Shown here: in pieces, positions 5,383 through 6,507 of the stretch
Layout of the letters: the number at the start of each line of letters is the position of its first letter
Position numbering within the stretch: the stretch's first letter is position 1
Origin: Sedimentisphaerales bacterium
GTDB taxonomy: Bacteria; Planctomycetota; Phycisphaerae; Sedimentisphaerales; Anaerobacaceae
Assembly: GCA_016933985.1 (NCBI GenBank)
Contig: JAFGTU010000022.1
Span: forward strand, 1-6,507
DNA: 6,507 bases
Reading direction: 5' to 3'
Made by a program: the position numbers and the translations under genes
The notes under the pieces: generated by a model
Told to the model about the DNA's origin: nothing
What the model saw: the letters and a program-made list of their open reading frames with translations, nothing else
Databases searched by the model: none

Positions 5383-6507
5383 TCAAATGTGCGTAGTGTC
5401 TTGCCTTCGGATTCTCTCCAGAAATTCCATAAGCGGTGCGACTTTCAGGGCGGTTTTGTAGGTGAGGATGTTTTTTGTGAGGGCGGAGCCTTTTCGGAGG
5501 GATTTTTCCGGCAGTGCTATCAGGATTTTGTGATGGGCAAATTGCTGCAAGGTCTTTCGCTTTTGTGCGAGGTATTCCGGCGTCCAGAAGCCGACGATCT
5601 CGAGGAATATCTCCGTCCCGTCCTTGTGCCGGAAGGTGAAATCGGGGACGAAAGTCATCTGGCGGTCATAGAGGATCTCGCCTTCGCGGATCAATTGCCA
5701 GTCGTCGCGTTCGGCCCCGAATTTCCCGGCGAAGGCTTCCTCCAGAGCCGAATCGAACTCATCCGGCGCAGGCAGATGGCTGGTGAATCCGTCCTTGTCT
5801 GATAAAACAAGTCTTGCGGTTTGGCTCCAGGGAGTTTTGAGCGACGCCGTCATCTTCCAGCCCTTGCAGGCCAGCAGGGCGGGGATGAACCTGGCGAAAT
5901 TCACGCCGTATCGCCGCGTCTCTCGCAGGACCGTAACCGGGCCGGAGAAGTCTATGCGGTACTTCGACGGCCCGAGCCGAGTAATCTCGTGCAAAAGGCG
6001 GGCTAATTTTGCGTAGCGGACAATGGTTTTTAGGTCATCGGTGGCCGTGACGGTCATGCTCTCGGCGCGGTAGAGACACGCCTGAAGCTGGGCTACATTG
6101 TAGCGTGAAAGCAGAGCGGCCGCGCCCGGGCACCCGTCAAACTTCTCCAATCTCTGATAGGCCATTACATCTGCGTAGAGGGCCTGTTCGATTTGGTCCC
6201 AGGGGGCGCCGAGTTTATCCGCAAGCTGGGATTTCACACTTGTTTCCCGATGCTCGAAAAGCCGATCCGGCTGCTCGACAAGCGGGTGAAAGCACGCGGC
6301 TTGGGAGAATACCTCTAATCTAAGTTTTCCCGCTTTGCCGGAAGGGTCGGCCTGGAAGATGCTGCCGTCATCGAGCAATTTGCAGAACGCCTGGATTCTG
6401 CGGACGGGACAATCGGGCTCGTCGGCAAAGACGGCTTCAATCTGCCGGTGGAGTTGGCGGCGCTGCAGGCCGACGCCTGCGCGATATACGGAGAGCATCT
6501 TGCCGGC
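5383..6507 (-). CDS. DUF790/Bax1-family nuclease, XPB-partner type (5' end at or beyond right edge)
   Basis: The protein belongs to DUF790, whose archaeal member Bax1 is a structure-specific nuclease that works with the XPB helicase in DNA repair. Numbered from the Met at 6498, residues about 1-170 match the helical N-terminal part of the family, and about 270-330 are the restriction-endonuclease-like nuclease core. The core shows E274, then VPDF with D286, and LEIVGFW with E300 followed by TPEYL and K313, the family hallmark. The frame stays open to the right edge and no ribosome-binding site precedes Met 6498. Family proteins start Met-Leu a few residues before the segment that aligns with MLSVYRAG, so the true start is probably just outside the window. 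At about 371-375 residues it is somewhat short for the family, mainly in the N-terminal part. The stop is TGA at 5385-5383. An XPB helicase gene is the expected upstream neighbour. Could be mistaken for a generic restriction endonuclease. Confidence 0.87.
   Translation of the reverse strand, partial: AGKMLSVYRAGVGLQRRQLHRQIEAVFADEPDCPVRRIQAFCKLLDDGSIFQADPSGKAGKLRLEVFSQAACFHPLVEQPDRLFEHRETSVKSQLADKLGAPWDQIEQALYADVMAYQRLEKFDGCPGAAALLSRYNVAQLQACLYRAESMTVTATDDLKTIVRYAKLARLLHEITRLGPSKYRIDFSGPVTVLRETRRYGVNFARFIPALLACKGWKMTASLKTPWSQTARLVLSDKDGFTSHLPAPDEFDSALEEAFAGKFGAERDDWQLIREGEILYDRQMTFVPDFTFRHKDGTEIFLEIVGFWTPEYLAQKRKTLQQFAHHKILIALPEKSLRKGSALTKNILTYKTALKVAPLMEFLERIRRQDTTHI

Noticed and set aside
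1..6507. Known helicase-containing defence systems (DISARM, Zorya, BREX)
   Set aside because: Only generic helicases and a nuclease are present; none of the defining partner genes, such as a methyltransferase, DrmB-like protein, motor proteins or phosphatase, is seen.

Overview
The window is bacterial (or archaeal-like) chromosomal DNA of moderate GC, packed with nucleic-acid-processing genes. It has four protein genes and one two-gene toxin-antitoxin module, with no rRNA, tRNA, CRISPR array or insertion sequence that I can see. A planctomycete or deltaproteobacterium-like host is my best guess. It rests only on gene content (SWIM-SNF2 helicase, bacterial Bax1/DUF790 nuclease, a GCGGGAAT-type dispersed repeat) and is weak.

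Layout from left to right. Positions 1-2449 (minus) hold a long SWIM zinc-finger + SNF2 helicase that runs off the left edge into a palindromic dispersed repeat. Positions 2520-4364 (minus) hold a complete RecQ helicase, which lies upstream of the SNF2 gene with a 70-base gap, so the two may be co-transcribed. Positions 4365-4691 are a divergent control region with candidate promoters pointing both ways and two inverted repeats. Positions 4692-5322 (plus) hold an overlapping MNT nucleotidyltransferase / HEPN ribonuclease pair, a type VII (MntA/HepT-like) toxin-antitoxin module. Positions 5323-5382 are a short convergent gap. Positions 5383-6507 (minus) hold a DUF790/Bax1-family nuclease whose 5' end appears to lie just past the right edge; such genes usually sit next to an XPB helicase gene.

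Taken together the window carries two superfamily-2 helicases (SNF2, RecQ), a nuclease that normally partners a third (XPB), and a HEPN/MNT toxin-antitoxin pair of lower GC than its neighbours. That mix fits either a DNA-repair cluster with an inserted addiction module or the edge of a genome-defence island. The sequence alone does not decide between these. I see no gene here that defines a known multi-gene defence system such as DISARM, Zorya or BREX.
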